From Gymnorhina tibicen (Eukaryota > Chordata > Aves > Passeriformes > Artamidae), in contig VXAZ01007594.1 in NCBI GenBank assembly GCA_013399875.1, positions 124,001-188,000 on the forward strand: a stretch of 64,000 nucleotides of DNA, read 5' to 3'. This document shows positions 1 through 12,649 of the stretch, piece by piece. The position numbers were made by a program, and so were the translations under genes. Under the pieces are notes generated by a model. That model was not told the origin of the DNA and did no database searches. It worked only from the letters and a program-made list of their open reading frames with translations. Positions within the stretch are counted from its first letter, which is position 1, and every line of letters starts with the position of its first letter.

Positions 1-3000
1 AAGCAAGAGTTCCTCTGTTTTGGCAGGAGAAGGCCCATTTGACTGGTTCAGCTACACATGGAGCTGAAATCTAAGTCAGACACCAAATGCCTGTGTGGTC
101 TTTCACTCCAACCTGTATTACCTCCATCTGCATTTTAGATCATCCAACAATTTAACTGCAATCCAACTGCTCTGTGCTCAGATTAAACAGGCTTTAATCT
201 CAAATTATGAGTAAATCCAACTGCAGATTTCACTAGACTGTAAAATTACCTATGTGTAAGTGCTGGTGACTGGTCTGTGCTTCAGGTGGATTCCAGACAG
301 CTCCAAAGATACTGTACTCAAAGAGCCTTGCCATAGAAGCCTGAGCATCACATATTCCTCAGAGGTATTTATTTAGACACCCTTAAATCTAGAAAGGATT
401 AAATAATCATCTACCCTACCCTTCTGTAGAAAACATGTGGATTCAGAATTTTTTTCTGGCTATTTTCTTTAAACATAATTTCTCTTATTCTATCACAGGA
501 ATCATGACGACAGTGACAGCAATGATTTGATGTGCAAAAAATCCTTCATAATTTGTTAGAGATTAGGACACTGCAGTATGGAAAAGAGCACCCAAAATGG
601 AGAAATCTGAGAAATGCATTTTAAGCTTTATTCAAAAAACAATTCAGCACAACACAGAGATCACCAGCTTTGTTACCCACCCTCCCCCACCCCGGTTAAG
701 TAGCATTTGCAAGGTGCTTTTGCTCCAGCTAGTTGACTTTTGAAAAGCACAATATTGGCTTAGGCTAACATTATTTCAAACATAAGGCAATGTCCATTAA
801 CTAGAGAAAAAAACAATGCCTAACCTCTCATAAAAATAATTCAGATTATATTTCTCAAACTATACATAATTCTATACCAGCAAAACCCCAAAGGTTTTAA
901 TAAAAAAGAAACAAGTTAAATTAAAATCCAAGAATTTATTAATTTATTAACTATATTCTAGAACTTCAGGATGATCTTAAACATAAAAATGAAAATTTTG
1001 AAATGTCTTTAGAAAAATACTCAAGTTACAAGATATAAACAGAAGCTAAAATTTAAATTTCAATTTTAGATCTAGACTACATTTGAAGAGCAATTAAACT
1101 TATTACTATAGCAATACTGCTGAGCCTATGAAAGTGAAAAATACATTTAACCAAGGTTCCACTCAAGGCAAAGATGGTGGGCTGTTGAGAAATTGCTTAA
1201 GGGTAGTTCTTTCACATGAAGTGGTCTTGAATATAAAAGTGTATGTTGCATTGATTATAACTGAGAAATAACATTTAGGTCAATACTTGGCCTTGAAGAG
1301 GATAAAAGTAAAAAAAGCACTCAACACTAGAATGCACAAACAAGCTTAAAATCCATTTGTATGAACAAGACATTAGAAAAACAATGCACTTACTTTTTTC
1401 TCTTTACCTTACTGTACACATAGAATGTATAATTTATCCTTTGCTTCTCTGGCAGCTCATGTTAGTTTCAGTGTATTTGCCACTTCTCAGCTTCTTTCCA
1501 AAGTTCAATCATCAACTAGTATTTCAATGCCATACAGTTTCACCAAGAAGTCCATGCAATGTCTCATGTTATTCTTCACTAGAAAAATAGAATGTACTTA
1601 TTTTTAATCAGTCTAAGGTCATCTAATAGGACAAGGCTTTACAATACAAAATAAAAACCCTTCTATAAAGCAGTCTTTCAGCAAATGCATTTCTTAAAAA
1701 CATGAACTGACTTCAAGTAGACCAGAACAAATATATCTAATATTATCATATCCCATTCTTTTCCCATAAATTACACAGGATTACTGTAAGTAATTTAAAC
1801 CAGTGTCAGATGCTAGAAGTAGCAACAATGTTTCACAGGAAGTTCACAACAAAGACAGAAGGTTTCAGAAAGTTACCTTTGGAACTTTTATATCTTTGTG
1901 AGGCATGGAACCACTGAAAAGGAATTAAAAGTCAAAAAATACTACATAAACACACCAGAAAATGTTTTCCTTTTGCAGGGGAAATGTACTAAACATGTAG
2001 TCCTGACACTGGCTGCTAAAGGTTCTTGGATTCCCACAGAGCCCAACACTGACAGAGATCAGGTGATCAGAGCAAAGCAAGGTGTAACCATACAAAGTAT
2101 CACTCTATAGCCTCACGTGGCATGTTTGGACACAGCAATGAGTATAAGACATAAGCCTAGAAGAAACTTTTGCCATAAAACTATTCAGATATTCAGATAT
2201 TACAGTACCTACAGAAGTCTCAACTGTTTATATTTTGCTAATTATAACGTTTTTTGATAAACCAGAATAGGAATTATTTAGTTATGGATTGAAATAGAAG
2301 GAGAAAAAGCAGTTATGGGACAAAATAGAAGGTGGAATTCAGGTGGAAAAAAAAAACCCTGAACCTATAATGCATATAAGGAGGCTGCCCCCAGAAAAGT
2401 GGCATGATTACTAACCTAAAACTTTATTTAGCAAATCTCAGGTGATTGTTTGAATGTAAAACATTAGGTACTACTGAACTCAGTCCCTGATAAAAGTTAT
2501 CAACTGCAATTCAAACAACTTTTTTTCCTCCTCATTGCTCTACACAACCTATGTTTGGGAGTTACCTAGAACACATTACTTTCAAATTCAGTTTAAAGCC
2601 TTCTTCATTGCACATGATGGATTAACTTCATTTAATTTATTGTTACACCAACACATGAAGGATACGAAAAAGTTCAAGCACTTGAACGTCATTCCTAAAA
2701 TCTCTAGAAGCCAGAAAAAGCCTATTTTTCATATATCCATTTAGCTGTATCTGTTGTGAAGTCTTAAAAGTTAGTATGCAGGACTGGCAGCTTTAATGGT
2801 AATAAACATTGGAAAAGACCATTCCTAAGATAGCACTACTAATCAAGTTACACTCCTCTGTTTTGTCAAAAATACTAGTCATTGTGTTAATTGCAAGGTT
2901 TCAGGTGACAATCAGCTAGCAGGCTCTGCTGATTGAGACAAGTCTTTTAATGACAGTTTAGGTGATTATATTCAAGCTATATTTAGAGCTTGTTTGGGCT

Positions 3001-6000
3001 GCTTGATTGAAAAAATAACAGAAGAAAACCCTTGTAGCTGAGGTTGGGATTGTTTCCTAGGAACAAGAATGACTGGGACACATACAAAACCTGCAGCTCT
3101 TGGATTCTACTCCTTCAGTGGCTCAGTGCGCTCAGCCACCAACAGGCGGCAGGCTGCATCTGCTCACGCTGAGCGAGTCAAGAACCAGCCATACTCAGTG
3201 TTAAGTGCTAAAAAAGCACAACCACATCAACTTTGAAAATGAAAGTATACACAACTTAAACTAAGTATTTAAAATCAAGGTTGTCTGTAATTACCTTGCT
3301 TTACTGAAAGCTGCTGTTAGAGAATAATGTGCATATCCACTGAAAATATTGTTTCCTAGATGTTGCAAATAATAAAAGGATTTTGCATTGCAAACAGACA
3401 GTAAGGTCAAAAGAAATGACCTTCAATTGTCCTTTATGTCCATTCATATATAATTTTGCTACCATGATAAATACATTATAGTAATGGTAATTAATTCTAT
3501 AATTCTGTAATTTCTTTGCAGGCCTGGCAGATGACCCTAATTCTCTTCTCTGGTACAAAAGCAAGTCCAGCACTTTGCTGGGGTCAGCTAGAACTATAAT
3601 TTTTCCAGAAGTTTTGCAAGACTCTTCATAAAGGTGTGAGTTTAAGCCAGTCAAGATTCAGCAAAATATGTACTTGGATTGCAGAGGAAAACAAATAATT
3701 CCCACTTATTTCCTGCAATAAGAATGAATGAATGTAGCTGTTTCAGTTATAAAATATCCTGAAACATAAATTTCATGTGCTTGGCCATATGATTAACACA
3801 GATGGCAATTAACAGTCTCTCACCTAAATCAGTGTGCAGTACATCCACTTTTCTCTTCAGGCTGTAACACTGCTTTACCAGAGAGCTCACCCTGAAGCAT
3901 CTTTTCTGAACACATGTTTCTGTAACCCTGTTAAGTCAGGCTAAAGTAAACATTCTTGGATGTTAGAAAGATTTACTGATCATTAATTAATTACTGAGAT
4001 TACAATGATATCTGTTAAATTGTTCTCCTGTGGACAGGCTGCTAACATTGCCAGAACATCATTACAAATATTGAAATTTGTTAACAGTGTAAATTCCACA
4101 CACAGGATGGCAGACCTGAAACTGTGATTGCATAAAGAAAAGGGTTGCGCCTAGGCTGGTAATCTCACCTATTTGGTTTGAGAATAAAATGTACTCATTC
4201 CATAGGAAAAGAATGCCTAGCTTGTAATTCTGTGGCACGAGGTATGTATGCTGTTAGTCATTCACTCTTAAGTCATAACACCATCGGGAACAGACAGTTG
4301 TTAAAATGAAAATGTCATAAATGGGAAGTTAAAGAACCACACTGACAGAAAATTCTTGTTGTCAGAAATCTACATTTATTCTTTACTCACCAGAAGGTTG
4401 CAATATAAAAATATTAATGCCTTATTAGTGAACCACTCAGGAACTTGGTCTGTTTTCTGAGCTCTGCTGCTATTCAAGGTGCTTACCACATACTACCTGT
4501 TGGGAGGGAAGGGTTAAAACCAGAAGATTTGGTGAGGAGGAGGGAATACTTCCACTCAAAGTGACCTTGCATAAAAACATCAGTGTGGGAAAAAATATGT
4601 CCATTTATTATGTCTAGCGTGGTTTATCGTCTACCTGTTTTAAGTGGAATTCCTGTGGAGACACAACACACTCTCACGGACATGCACAAAGCCTTTTGTA
4701 GTAGTGAGGCAGGCAGAGACCCTCCTGCTGCCCACTAGGATGAGCTAAGCCCAAAGAGCCTGTGTCCCTGTGTGTCTCTGCTGCCCTGCATTGTGAACTA
4801 GGTAATTACTAAATTATAAACCTACTCTTTGCATTTTACCTGTGGCTTGGTTGTTGCCTTGGTTACCTGTATGTGTTGATTCACACATTACCTAACCAGT
4901 ACTGACAGGAACAGACATGGGTCAGGATGTGTATCCTTGTGGAATCTTCCATCTTCCTAAAGAAGCAGATCTTCACATGCTATCTTCCTCATCATCTCAT
5001 GTTTCTTACTGAAACCATTCCACCTAGTATAAATGAATTGCTACTTATTAAAGGAAAACGAGGAGGAAAAGATTCTTTGGCCTCAGCATTCTAGGATAAT
5101 TAGGCAAGTTATTATTTGAACATGGATTTTCATGTTCCACACCTAACAGCACAGTCATTAGAAGAAATGCAACAAGCCAGATGCACAAACTCCCTGCCTG
5201 CTGAGCAGCACTCAGTGTGCCAGCAGGTCCATCCTGGTGTTAAAAGAGACTGACTAGAGCTTGAGGGCCTGTTATTGTACTAGCATTGGGAGCTACTGTT
5301 TTATGCAACCCCACTAACAAAATCACATACAGATGTGGGATACCTACAAAGATTGAAAGCAGCACCTCATATAATGAATGAGGTCTTCATAAAGCTTAAA
5401 ATGTTGGACTCTGGTATCTAGGTCTCTTTTGGAATTTCCCAAGAAAAGGCAACTTTTGCCTTTCTGGAGCACTCTAACCTAAAGGCTTCAGTGGCACTGT
5501 ATTGTCCATGGATTTTGTTCTTTGCTGTGAGAAATATTTTAGAGGCACTTATGTGAGATGGTCTATTGGATGACCACATAGCCTCAATTTCCAGTATGCA
5601 TTTGAAGTTTTTCCCAAATGCCAAACTTGGAAAAATCACAGCTACAAAGCAGAACATAATGCTTAAGTTCAACACTGATTGGCATACTATGAACAGCTGC
5701 CTGACTAAAGTGCAAAAATGATAATTATAAATGACAGTTGGAATATTTACCCGGCATTAGCACTTAAGATTTCTCATAGTGAGGCACTACATTATTGTTC
5801 TAAAAGTACACTTTATCAAAGATCAAACTTCTATTCCCAAGTCTGAAAGTCCTGATTTTTCAAATTAAGTTACAGGGTTATAGCTCTATTCTTGAGTATG
5901 CCTGCAGATGTTTTCTTAGCTCCGCTGAACATATTGGTGATTGCCTCTTCCCTAAAACTCTTTGTGATTCAGTAACCAGACATCCCTGTGACAGAACTCC

Positions 6001-9000
6001 CCAAGAATCCAATCTCATAGTCTGTCCAAACACAGCGGTGTTAACACAAAGCACATCTCACAGTGACTTTCAATTAAATAGCCAGTCAAGGAGACTGAAT
6101 TCATAGTGCTCACATTTTCATAAGGCATTGTAGTAGCAGCAGCTGTTCTGAAGTATAATATTAAGTTGTAAAGCCTCCTCAGTCAGCAGAAATTCAAACT
6201 CGCATTTTAACAAAGAGAAGGTGATCTGAAAGTTATATGGGGACTCTGTACTTTCCCATCCTGAAAATGGGAAACCTATGGTAGATAATTAAGTATTTAC
6301 ATGATAGAAAAGAGAATAAGGGAAACATGACAATAGCCTGCTGATAAAAAAGCTCTCTCAAATACTTAGAATCCTGGATTCCAATCCTGATTTTTTGTAT
6401 CTTTTACTGAATTTTACTGGGGGAAAAACAGTAGTGGGCCTCTAGCCTGAGGGTTGAATCATGAAACCTGCAGAGAGACAGGCACCTTACTTCAGCCTGC
6501 AGGAAAATTTTGAAGAGTCTTCTTTTGCCAAACTAAGAATGTGCTGTCATCAGCTGAATAATTTGCCCTGCTCCTCAGTGCCCTACTTCATATTCCTGCA
6601 TTCTACCTTTCGTTGGTATTAGCAGCTGTGTGGCCCTAAAGTAAAACAGAACAGCTTGCTTACATTCTGAAAAAGAAAAAATTTAGGTTTTTTTAGCCAG
6701 ACAGCAAGCTGATTTATTTTGTGGAGCTGCACAATTACCAGAATCAACTGCATAACTGAAGAGAGAACACATACTGCAGGATGTGGGTAGTACCACCACC
6801 CCTTTTGAGCAGCAAAATCTTTCTCCAGCTGAAACCATCCTTGAGAAATGGTTTGAAATCTTAAAAATATAACCTTCACTATTAATTGTTATTAACACTT
6901 TATTGTTCCTTGTCCAATACGGTTGCTTTTGGTGGATTTTATTAGCACTGCTGTAACTATGAATCTTGGAGCTCAAATGCTTACAGGAGTGATGATGGTA
7001 TGATATAGATACCTGATGCATGCTCCCACAGAAAGCCCTTGAGCCTTTTGTTGCTGCTCTTGGATCAGAAGTTATGAACCCCACAGCAGAGCTGATGGAA
7101 TGGGGTGCAGGCAACTGCTATTCTCAGTGCAAAGTTCCAAATGGAGGTCAGAGGGGCTAAACTGTTGGGTCTGGCATGAAGCATGCACCAGTCTGCCAGT
7201 CCTGGTATAGGAACAGTAACCTCCAGCAAAGAGACACAGCAGGCAGGGAGAAGTAACACTGCAGAAATCAGCTAAAGGCTGGTAACACCCTTAAGCTCAT
7301 GCAGCAAAGTGATGTTACCCCTAAAGACCCATTTTTAGGGCTAGCACCTTCACTAAGCACTAAGAAAAACTGTCATAACTCTAGCTGAGAAGTGAGATCA
7401 CAGGACTTTTCACGTCGGCAGATTTTTAAGAATGGATACAGATGGAATGTCAATAGCTACAGTTCATTAACACTGCAGCTACTCCAACGTAATTTATTTT
7501 CTACTCTATAATATATGAATTAGTCTTCAGTAACAACCAGATTAGCAAAACACACTTGACTGCATATGAATTAAACTTGTTTATAATACTTTTTACATCC
7601 ACTCTTTTAAACGATAATATTTTGCTACATCTATTACTATAAATCCTTCAGAAAAAACCCACATAGCTAAAGAAATGATTACCCAAGTAGGAAACTGTCA
7701 ATTCTACATTGCTACTCAACGCTCAGGAAAAATGTTGCACATAAAAATATTAATTTATGGGAAGTTTCAATTCCTTTATACTTCTCTATGTATCAGCCTG
7801 CCAACCCAACAACAAATCTCACAGATGATCCATGATAATTTGTCTTGTAATTTTTCTTGTAACAATGTCTATCCAGGAGCAGCATTGAGCTAGCAGCATA
7901 ACCATTTTTATTTTCAAATAGCCTGTCACACTGTTTTTAATAAATAACCACATCTACCATCAAGCATCTACTTATGAACAATAAGCATTCATGATCTAAG
8001 TATAATTCTAAATCTGTACTACTGCAATATGTAATCTACTGCTTCAGTAATCATGCCACCTTTAAAAGGTCATAGCACATAGAACTGAATCCTCCCTGCC
8101 AACTACTACTTGACAAAATAATAATACAACACAGTCTACATCATGCATGAAGTACGCTTCAAAAAGAAAATTAAGCAACAGTTGAACCTGGATGGCTATA
8201 GCCAGAATGTGTCAAGAAAGCTGTTATGACAGGTCTGCTGACAGCAAAGAAAGCAAAATTAATATAAAGAAAACATTTATAAATTGAAAAATTACACATT
8301 TGAAGAAAATATGAAGTACCATTTAATGGTGGCAGAACAGGAAAAACATCACTAGGATTCTTTTGATTACAGAGGAAAAAGCCTCTCTCCTGCTTGGGAG
8401 GTCTATAACAATCTCTCTGTAATTGTATTGGAAAAATAAGAAGTTTGGGTTCTTCCCATCTGTACATAAGAATATTCAAAAAAACCAAGGCCACTGGATT
8501 TCTTGCTAAATTGAATTTCTTATTTCTCTGGATCTTTAAATGATAAATATTTAGAAATTAGAAATATAAAATGCAACCCTACTTTCCAGCTACATTCAAG
8601 TGGCAAAGTCCACTGCTTTCTATATTAACACAACACCAGCAGTCAAAATAATAACATAGCAACAAACAGAATTAGAGTCAAAATGTTATTTCAGAGTCTG
8701 CCTGGCCAAGTATGCAAACGGTGGAAACATGAAACTTCCTGTTCACCTAACACAACAGGTTTTTTTCTATGCAGAGCACCAAAATCCCCATTTCGAACCA
8801 ATAAAACCCCCTGACATTTACAATACAATTGCTGTTGTAAACCTCTACGTGGAAAAAGTATAATCAAAATTTTTTGTAAAGGTTTTTCCCTATCTTATTA
8901 GGAAAAAGAAAAAAAAGTCACCAATAACAGGGATTCCCTGAACAGGCACCCTTTGAAGTTGCTATTGCTTTTATTTCACAGACCACCACCTGTCACTGTA

Positions 9001-10336
9001 AAGGTATGAGCTAATCACACCAAGGGATAATCAGCGCTGCACCAGCAGCTGTATTTACTTACATTGATTCCAACTGTCGGGGGGGAAAAAAGAAAATAAA
9101 AACACAGCTAAGGCTGTTAAATGCACAAACATAAATGTTTGCTCCTGACTTAGCAGCTTAAACAATAGTAACAACATTAGTCACAAAATCCTGAGATTCA
9201 GTCACTTCTGCTCCATGAACATTTCAGTTTTTGCTGTAAATTTAATGGAATTTATGTGGAGGAATGAACAGACCCCCCCAGTGAAAACATTTGTACATCA
9301 GTGCTTAATATACACAATAACTGCTGTATATTAGGCTGGAGTAAATTTAACTATATAACTGATGTTTCTTCATGCACACAGACTACAGATAAGAGCACAG
9401 AAATTCTGCACACAGTCTGTTTCAAAACATGAATGAACAGCATTGTTAATGAGCTACAACAGCCATGTGATAAACTAAACTCAAACAACAAATGCTGATA
9501 GATCCACTTCAGTTTATATAGTATTACTTGTAGATTCCATCTAAAAATCAGTCTTGAATTCTCTAAAACTCTGAATTATTCCTGACTGAGGCAGTTACAA
9601 ATGAAAGAATGTGTTTCAGTGGTAACCTTCAAATGGTGAAGTGACAGAGAAGTTTTCTTCAGTAAGTGCATACGAAAGACTGCCAGGGTACACACAGATT
9701 GTTTTATTAAAGAACAATTTGATGCGATGCAAAAAACAGAGCATAGTTCACTTTTAGTCAGACAATTGAGCTAAGATTCTTTTTCTGTCTATATTACATG
9801 AAAAATTAATTTGGTAAGAACTCTTAGAAATAGAAAAAATGCCACTAAGCTGAAGCTAAAGAACTTAAAAAAGCCCCACAGCTTTACAGACGGGATGCAT
9901 TCAATTGTACCACTAAAGCGCAAATACTCATATTCTGTGCAGTAGAAGTTGGATAGTAAAAACTGAAATAGAAAACAGTGAGATAGTTTTTTGCAACCCC
10001 AGAAGAAATTGTCATAATTTTTGCTTACTTTTGACAGGAGTTTGTACTTGATATTTATCTTTCTTAAAAAAATTCATGTGTCTGCACACCATTAAAAACC
10101 TTTAAAGAAATATTTTAAGACAAAATATCAAGCACATTATTTTTCTAGTTCTTAATTCTGTCCATAACATCAGAATGGTACATTCTTAATATTATGATTC
10201 AATATATTGTCAGATTAATGATATATCAAAATAATTTATACAAAGTCTTTCATTTCTAACTAATTCATCATCACAACGCAACCCACATTATCAAACATGT
10301 ATTAGTACCTATGTCTCATGGAGACAAGTAATTTTC
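1..10336. other. AT-rich intergenic DNA beyond the AGA 3' end
   Basis: I recognise no gene here. Open frames (longest about 143 codons, minus strand 7114-6683) resemble no family I know and carry no splice or codon support. NEIL3 is the neighbour of AGA on this side in human, but none of its zinc-finger or glycosylase motifs are visible. Two exon-like islands (1877-1913 minus, 3522-3633 plus) are noted as weak candidates in the findings. Confidence 0.6.
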
Positions 10337-10969
10337 ATAGAATAGTAGAATCAATAAGGTTGGAAAAGACCTCCAAGATCACCAAGTCCAACCTTTCACC
10401 AAACATCATCATGCCAACAAAACCATATCACTAAGTGTCATGTCCAGTCTTTTACGGAACACTTCCACAGATAGCGACTCCAGCATCTCCCTGGGCAGTC
10501 CATTCCAATGCTTGACCACACTTCCAGTGAAGAAACTCCTCCTGATGTCCAACCTGAAGTTCCCTTGGCACAGCTTGAGGCCATTTCCCCTTGTCCTGTC
10601 ACTGGTTGCCTGGGTAAAGAGGCCACCCTCTACCTTGCTACACCCTATGTCCCCCCTAAGCCTCCTTTTCTCCAGGCTAAACAACCCCAGCTCCCTCAGC
10701 CTCTCCTAGTATTTACTCTCTAGACCATTCACCAGCTCTGTTGTCCTTCTCTGGACACACTCCAGCCCCTCAATGTCCTTCTTGTAGTGAGGGGCCCAAA
10801 ACTGGACACAGCCCTCGAGGTGTGGCCTCAGCAGTGCCAAGTACAGGGGAACAATCAGTGTCTCAGTCCCACTGCCCACACTATTGCTGATACAGGCCAG
10901 GATGCCATTGGCCTTCTTGGCAACCTGGGCACAGCTGCCTCCTGTCCAGCTGGCTGCCAACCAGCACAG
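10337..10969 (-). mobile_element. CR1 LINE 3' fragment, minus strand
   Basis: The plus strand begins with the reverse complement of the CR1 3' terminus (TCATAGAATAGTAGAATCA). On the minus strand the piece encodes broken parts of the ORF2 C-terminal region: [20 protein letters not shown], then [21 protein letters not shown] and [20 protein letters not shown]. It is a 5'-truncated, non-coding copy lying beyond the 3' end of AGA, in the same orientation as AGA. Confidence 0.92.
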
Positions 10970-11599
10970 ATGAGCAGACTGTGCAGGAAGTTAGCACTGG
11001 AACAGTGACTTCACGGTATACTGTTACAGGGCACTCATAACCTTTACTGGCATACACTAGCTAGTACAGAGTGACATAAGCACTCTAGAAAGCAAGCTGT
11101 GGACGTTCCCAAACCTCTTTCAGAAATGAATCCTGGAGGATTCAGCTGCAGCAATTTGAGACATTACCACTCAGCTCCCAGGACTGAACCTTCTATGTTC
11201 ATAATCCACAATGCAATCTCCAAAGTAACAATCACTAGCATTTTATTAATCTATGTGCACTTGACTGCCTGAGTTATCTGAAGATAGAGCAGCCATGGCA
11301 GAAGGCTTGTAGATAGGACAGGTAGAAAACTTACCTTAAGCCATTACAGATATATTCACTAGGATTTCTGTGACAAAAGCTTGCTGTGGCCTGCAGTAAA
11401 CACTGTGCTACAACATGGTCTGAGGATCCAGTGATGGAAGTGAATAAATCACTTTCTTGATGAAGATCAATAGCAGGCCATTAAAGATAGCTATTCTAGT
11501 TTGAATGGTTTATTTCCATCTTTTAAAGATACCAACTTGAAACAGAAAGAAACAATCAATCTAAGGCATAGTACACAAGCATCTAAACTTTACTAATAC
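10970..11599. other. Non-coding DNA between CR1 and the AGA 3' UTR
   Basis: I see no gene or repeat. Two further minus-strand AATAAA hexamers (11514-11509 and 11247-11242) could extend the AGA transcript into this stretch. Confidence 0.5.
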
Positions 11600-12548
11600 A
11601 TTAAGGTGTGCTTTTATTACCCAATGATTTTATTTAAGTAGACAGAGAATAATTAAAGTGACAAGACACACTATTTTTACTCCTTCCCCCCTTCTGCCAT
11701 TTCTTAGCTCAAGTTTAGGGAAGATTCCATCAAATGATCAGCAAGCCACCAATTTAAGAGAATGATCAAACAGATCTTCAAATACCTGTGGAGTAACCCT
11801 CATGATGCTAAAGTTCTGTTACAAATGAATCCTGGTGTTTCTAGACACACAAAGTGACAAAACCCAAAGCTGTAGGTAGCTGTCACACTCTAGGCATTCA
11901 ACTGCTCCTTTGCAGAGGTAAATGTGCTATAGGACAGGGTGAGTGCACAGCATATTAGTGACAAGGAAATCGCTGTGATTGTGATTCATAACTTATCTTC
12001 CACTGCAAAAAAGGGGTGATGGGAAGATTTCCAATTGTCTTCACATCCAATCACGGTCAACCAAAATTCCTTGAAGGTCTGTACTACCAGGGATACTTGC
12101 ATGTACTCTCTATTCTCAGCTGTTGTGGAACAAGTTAGAATGGTCCACAACAAACTTCTTACCTCTTCATTAAAGCTTTGAAATAGTCTCCACTACTCTT
12201 TAACCCCCCTTCCTTGCTTGTCAGCATTTTCATGCAATTTTTTCAAGAGAAAAGAAAACCTGGACTAAATCTTAGAAAGACAATTAAATATTCTCAACAT
12301 AAGTCTCATGTAGAGTCATAGTTCCGCTTCCAGCCTGTTATTCCAGATGTCTGACAAATATGTTTTTAAGTGGCAAAGCAAAGAGCCTGTTCAATGGTTA
12401 CTATTCATCACTTCTGGCTACTCAGTTTTTAGGAAAACAAGCAGACCATAAGAGCCATTAGATGCTTGAAACAACCATTTTAAGAAGTAAGTGTGCCCTA
12501 AGGACAAGTGTCCTCTTCTAGGTTGAGATGTTAATAGGACAAAAGAAA
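11600..12548 (-). other. AGA: Probable AGA 3' UTR
   Basis: The stretch after the stop codon has no coding signal. Two AATAAA hexamers on the minus strand lie at 11618-11613 and 11634-11629, which would give a 3' UTR of roughly 0.9 kb. Further AATAAA copies at 11514-11509 and 11247-11242 are possible later sites. The real cleavage point cannot be fixed from sequence alone. Confidence 0.45.
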
Positions 12549-12649
12549 TTAAATGCAATCTACTACTTGCTCAGTTGGTCGACTTAGCAAAGGGCTCGAA
12601 ACCATGAAGTGAAACTGAGTGAATCCTGGAATTTTATTACATGCAGCAC
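12549..12649 (-). CDS. AGA: AGA exon 9 (beta-chain C-terminus and stop)
   Basis: The coding part is 101 nt, with acceptor TCCCTAG|GT, and ends at TAA (12549-12551). It encodes [16 protein letters not shown], a variable tail, and the terminal VVDCI, matching the VDCI end of human AGA. Cys323 and Cys351 form the last disulfide. Confidence 0.95.

Noticed and set aside
2805..2865. Possible old CR1 3' fragment (TTGGAAAAGACCATTCCTAAG)
   Set aside because: The match is too short and diverged to separate from chance.
6683..7114. 143-codon minus-strand open frame
   Set aside because: There is no recognisable domain, no splice support, and overlapping frames are also open; it is likely chance.
1..12548. 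NEIL3, the neighbour of AGA in human
   Set aside because: I searched by eye for its glycosylase and GRF zinc-finger motifs on both strands and saw none; the gene may lie outside the window.
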